The notes beneath the pieces were generated by a model that saw only the letters and a program-made list of their open reading frames with translations, ran no database searches and was not told where the DNA came from. A stretch of DNA of 64,000 bases from Candidatus Gastranaerophilales bacterium (GTDB lineage Bacteria; Cyanobacteriota; Vampirovibrionia; Gastranaerophilales; Gastranaerophilaceae). The position numbers and the translations under genes are program-made. The stretch lies in NCBI GenBank assembly GCA_928722015.1, contig CAKMWI010000007.1, forward strand, positions 370,396 to 434,395, given 5' to 3'. The number at the start of each line of letters is the position of its first letter. Positions within the stretch are counted from its first letter, which is position 1. This document shows, piece after piece, positions 61,796 through 64,000 of the stretch.

Positions 61796-62194
61796 ATGAC
61801 AGTAAGTGAGTATGGTTCTGATTTGACTTTGAACAAGTTAGAGGGAAAAAACTGGGTTGCAACTATGATGTTGTGCTGGAGTTTTGGTTATTTAGGTGCA
61901 CATAGATTTTATACTGGAAAAACAGGTTCAGCTTGGGCAATGGCTGCTATGTCTATAACCGGATGCTTAGCTCCAATTAGTTATATTTGGGCTTTGATTG
62001 ATGGTATTATGATTGCTCTTGGAAAATTCACTCATGATGATGGAGAAGAGTTATATGAAAGAATCAATTGGCTTGGTTATGTTTATATCGCAGTATCGGT
62101 TCTTACTATAATTGTAATTTTATTGTATTTATCTGCTATTTTTGCTGCAACAGCATCTGTGGCAGGTTCCGGTCATGCTCCAATAGCACCGTAA
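61796..62194 (+). CDS. TM2-domain membrane protein
   Basis: A 132-residue inner-membrane protein with the TM2 motif: helix 1 WVATMMLCWSFGYLGAHRFY, turn YTGKTGSAW, helix 2 AMAAMSITGCLAPISYIWAL and IDGIMIALGKF. A third helix (about 97-125) lies in the C-terminal part. TM2 proteins are widespread small membrane proteins of unknown function. AAAGGAG precedes the ATG. It is followed by its own strong terminator. Confidence 0.9.
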   Translation: MTVSEYGSDLTLNKLEGKNWVATMMLCWSFGYLGAHRFYTGKTGSAWAMAAMSITGCLAPISYIWALIDGIMIALGKFTHDDGEELYERINWLGYVYIAVSVLTIIVILLYLSAIFAATASVAGSGHAPIAP

Positions 62195-62211
62195 ATAAAA
62201 TGTTTTATCCG

Positions 62212-62251
62212 GCAAAAAGCAGTATCAGGTACTTCCGATACTGCTTTTTGC
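62212..62251 (+). terminator. Rho-independent terminator after the TM2 gene
   Basis: GCAAAAAGCAGTATC (62212-62226) pairs perfectly with GATACTGCTTTTTGC (62237-62251). The stem itself includes five T near the 3' end. Confidence 0.75.
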
Positions 62252-62310
62252 AAAATTTATTATTATTATTTTGTACTTGTTGATAATTGTTTGTAATGTC
62301 AGGTTCTAAA

Positions 62311-62595
62311 ATGAATAAAAATATTAGAAAGTTTTTTGTTGCAATATTGCCATTGTTGGTTGTTGTAGCTGCTAATCTTGCTACTTTTGCTCATTTTAAA
62401 AATTTTTGTTTGTTTAAACTTTTTTTTCATCACGAATGCTGGGGGTGTGGCTTAACCAGAGCTGTTGCAGCATTAAGTCGTTTGGAATTTGAGCAGGCTT
62501 ATGATTATAATCCTCTTGTTTTTATTATTCTTCCACTGTTATTTATATTTTGGTGCTGTTGGCTAAGAGAGGAATTTAAAAATAAGTTTAACTAA
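62311..62595 (+). CDS. DUF2752 membrane protein
   Basis: A 94-residue protein with two membrane helices (about 8-30 and 70-90) and the DUF2752 signature HHECWGCGLTRAVAALSR, here with Trp in place of Pro (CWGCGLTRA instead of CPGCGLTRA). Function is unknown. Three in-frame starts exist (TTG 62287, ATG 62296, ATG 62311); a weak CAGG lies 8 nt before 62311, so I list that one. A hairpin follows at 62603-62619. Confidence 0.75.
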   Translation: MNKNIRKFFVAILPLLVVVAANLATFAHFKNFCLFKLFFHHECWGCGLTRAVAALSRLEFEQAYDYNPLVFIILPLLFIFWCCWLREEFKNKFN

Positions 62596-62596
62596 T

Positions 62597-62619
62597 AAAA
62601 AAGGAACCTTGAAGGTTCC
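62597..62619 (-). terminator. Hairpin with reverse-strand T run
   Basis: GGAACCT (62603-62609), loop TGA, AGGTTCC (62613-62619). On the reverse strand it is followed by six T, making a good terminator there; on the forward strand only GTTTAG follows. No reverse gene lies upstream within 120 bp. Confidence 0.65.
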
Positions 62620-62655
62620 GTTTAGTAGTAGGGGAAAAGGAGGAAAAATTAGTTT
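62597..62655 (-). ncRNA. Candidate reverse-strand small RNA with CU-rich segment
   Basis: The reverse strand of this gap has a TATAAC word (62667-62662), then a run complementary to ribosome binding sites (TTTTTCCTCCTTTTCCCC, 62648-62631) and finally the hairpin plus T6 terminator. The RNA would be about 60 nt. Cyanobacterial Yfr1 is a known small RNA of this size with a CU-rich single-stranded core, and anti-Shine-Dalgarno pairing is its mode of action. Only sequence features support this; the -35 is poor. Confidence 0.3.
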
Positions 62656-62739
62656 TGATTAGTTATATTTTTACTATCGGACTAAGCTAATGTAATCTTT
62701 AATTTTTTAAGCCTTTTATTAAGAAATATTACATATAAC

Positions 62740-62767
62740 AAAAAGGGCCGCAATAGCAGCCCTTTTT
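62740..62767. terminator. Rho-independent terminator of the 62784-63206 gene
   Basis: AAAAAGGGC (62740-62748) pairs with GCCCTTTTT (62759-62767), just downstream of the reverse gene; A and T runs make it bidirectional. Confidence 0.85.
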
Positions 62768-62783
62768 CTATGTAGTTGAAAGT

Positions 62784-63206
62784 TTATTTTTTTAAAAATA
62801 GTTTTAATTTATCAAACCAATTGTATCCTTTTGATTTTTTTATATTATCAAACTCTAATCGGTTATGTTCTATAATAAATTCTCTTATTTTTTCTGTTCT
62901 TGGATATAGAAATTTTATCGTATCATTGAGTGTCTTTTTTAATAGTTGTACTTCTGCGCTTTTATTTTCAAGAATTTTCTGATTACGTTCAAAATGATAC
63001 GGATAGTCTAGTAAAGGTTTTCTTTTTGCTTCTTGCATTGCAAGCATTCCTACGGTAGGTTTTTGTATAGTATCTTCAAGGTGTCTGGCATAAGAATATT
63101 CGCCATAATCATCCGGATAAAATCGTGTATCCAGTTCATGTCTTGTTACTTGTGCGTTTATTCTTTGGTTATGATATTGTCTAATCGGTTCAATTCCTAG
63201 TTCCAT
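62784..63206 (-). CDS. Small hypothetical protein
   Basis: A 140-residue soluble charged protein (MELGIEPIRQYHNQRINAQV, later NQKILENKSAEVQLLKKTLN). AAGGAG sits 8 nt before the ATG at 63206, so the upstream frame from 63248 is not needed. It has no signal peptide or membrane helix and is mostly helical with some Tyr. No family is recognised. Confidence 0.7.
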   Translation of the reverse strand: MELGIEPIRQYHNQRINAQVTRHELDTRFYPDDYGEYSYARHLEDTIQKPTVGMLAMQEAKRKPLLDYPYHFERNQKILENKSAEVQLLKKTLNDTIKFLYPRTEKIREFIIEHNRLEFDNIKKSKGYNWFDKLKLFLKK

Positions 63207-63300
63207 AAATATCTCCTTATTTGTGTATTTATTAATAAAACTGAACATATATTTTTTTTTATACTTTTTAATATAAATATTACAAATAATTAAATAAAAG

Positions 63301-63325
63301 AATCACCTTATGAAATAAGGTGATT
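63301..63325 (-). terminator. Hairpin downstream of the 63437-63685 gene
   Basis: AATCACCTTAT (63301-63311), loop GAA, ATAAGGTGATT (63315-63325); on the reverse strand it is followed by CTTTTATTTAATT. It lies about 110 bp beyond the gene's stop. Confidence 0.6.
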
Positions 63326-63436
63326 TATGGAGTTCGGGATTAAGATTAATGGAGTAAATAATATATTTTGATATGTATGGTTCATAGGTAAAAAGATATA
63401 TGAAGTATCCCGATATATTTAATTTAGTCTTTAATA

Positions 63437-63685
63437 TTAGTCTAAAATTACTGAAATTATGGCTGCAGCACCTGCAATCCCACTTACTGTAGCTAGTACT
63501 TTTGTTCTATCTGATATTCGATGCGGATGTTTTTTGTATTTGTGATGGTTGTTATCATAAACAATATATGTATAATTAGGAGAGTTATAAGAGCGGTGAG
63601 TGTACATTTTATTATGTCTGCAAAAAGCAAAACAAGGGGTAGTTATTGATAGACAGAATATTAGTACCATAATTTTTTTTATCAT
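63437..63685 (-). CDS. Small exported or membrane protein
   Basis: An 82-residue protein with signal peptide (MIKKIMVLIFCLSITTPCFA), a His/Tyr/Lys-rich central part (HNKMYTHRSYNSPNYTYIVY, HHKYKKHPHRISDRT) and a C-terminal hydrophobic segment (VLATVSGIAGAAAIISVIL). The His richness suggests metal binding, which is inference. AAAGGAGG precedes the ATG. Confidence 0.7.
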   Translation of the reverse strand: MIKKIMVLIFCLSITTPCFAFCRHNKMYTHRSYNSPNYTYIVYDNNHHKYKKHPHRISDRTKVLATVSGIAGAAAIISVILD

Positions 63686-63896
63686 TATAACCCTCCTTTT
63701 TCTTTCTAATTTATCCTACATTTATATAACGATTAGATTCATGATTTGTTCAAATATTGAACTCTATTTTTTATTCATATTAAGAAATGTAACGAGGTAT
63801 ATACTTTATAGATAAAAAATAGGCAATTTTTAGTTAAAAAAATACTTTATATATATGTAAGGGAAATAAAAATAAAAAGAGAAAAGGGGATAAATT

Positions 63897-64000
63897 ATGA
63901 GAAAAGATTATGAAATGATTACATTAAAAGCTTATGTAGATTCTTTAGATAATGTAAAATGTTTAACAGTAAGTGAAAAAGAAATTTGTGAAACAGTTGA
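63897..64000 (+). CDS. Partial gene running off the window end
   Basis: An ATG at 63897 with AAAGGGG upstream opens a frame that continues beyond base 64000 without a stop: MRKDYEMITLKAYVDSLDNV then KCLTVSEKEICETV. Only the first 34 codons are visible, so the family cannot be named. Confidence 0.6.
   Translation, partial: MRKDYEMITLKAYVDSLDNVKCLTVSEKEICETV

Overview
The window is AT-rich (about one third G+C by eye), gene-dense bacterial DNA. It encodes signs of a two-membrane envelope: a TolC-type channel with an HlyD/EmrA adaptor, two AsmA-like proteins and a secreted TonB C-terminal domain. It also has many TPR proteins, small secreted proteins of unknown family, a giant EF-hand/LysM/calpain protein and a separate glyQ gene. 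Together these suggest a gut member of the Gastranaerophilales (Melainabacteria/Vampirovibrionia, the non-photosynthetic relatives of Cyanobacteria). That placement is inference from gene content; no rRNA gene is present to confirm it.

Layout. 1-4 kb: 3' part of glyQ, then two tandem APC amino-acid permeases. 4-9.4 kb: mostly reverse-strand small genes (HAD phosphatase, a frameshifted TPR protein, a glycine-zipper protein), then a TPR protein and an HNH-like protein. 9.5-15.5 kb: an 1833-residue protein with EF-hands, LysM, a Pro-rich repeat and a calpain-like protease domain, whose codon usage changes abruptly inside the gene, followed by a small protein. 15.5-17.2 kb: two sugar-type ABC permease subunits. 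17.3-25.2 kb: lysS, two small envelope proteins, an NhaC/YuiF-like antiporter and dnaE. 26.2 kb: tRNA-Gly. 26.6-34.6 kb: arginase-family enzyme and two AsmA-like proteins. 34.6-41.6 kb: TPR proteins, glutamine-dependent NAD synthetase, tRNA-Glu, an M48-like protein with an altered zinc motif, and a SIMPL protein. 41.6-47.9 kb: alcohol dehydrogenase, cupin, and a tripartite efflux locus (emrB-emrA-marR divergent from tolC, with one palindromic operator between them).

About 48.1-57.9 kb is an accessory island. It carries a Rep II/X-like replication protein candidate with small companion genes, an XRE regulator, an operon of zinc-ribbon membrane proteins with varied exported domains plus a TonB-like secreted protein, and two serine recombinases (a small resolvase and a large serine integrase). 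The integrase ends about 210 bp from the 3' end of a tRNA-Arg gene. The island looks like an integrated mobile replicon; no conjugation genes or capsid genes were recognised. After it come alaS, a frameshifted small gene, dut, TM2 and DUF2752 membrane proteins, two small reverse-strand genes and the start of another gene at the window edge.

Regulation: several genes have TTGCAA/TTGACT -35 and TATAAT/TACAAT -10 boxes, and dnaE and the second AsmA gene have an extended -10 that ends only 6-9 bp before the ATG, pointing to leaderless or very short-leader mRNAs. Rho-independent terminators are common. A few sit where no annotated gene needs them, and two of those mark possible small RNAs carrying a CU-rich sequence complementary to Shine-Dalgarno motifs. 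The most promising undescribed material is the zinc-ribbon operon inside the island, the mosaic calpain protein, and these small-RNA candidates.
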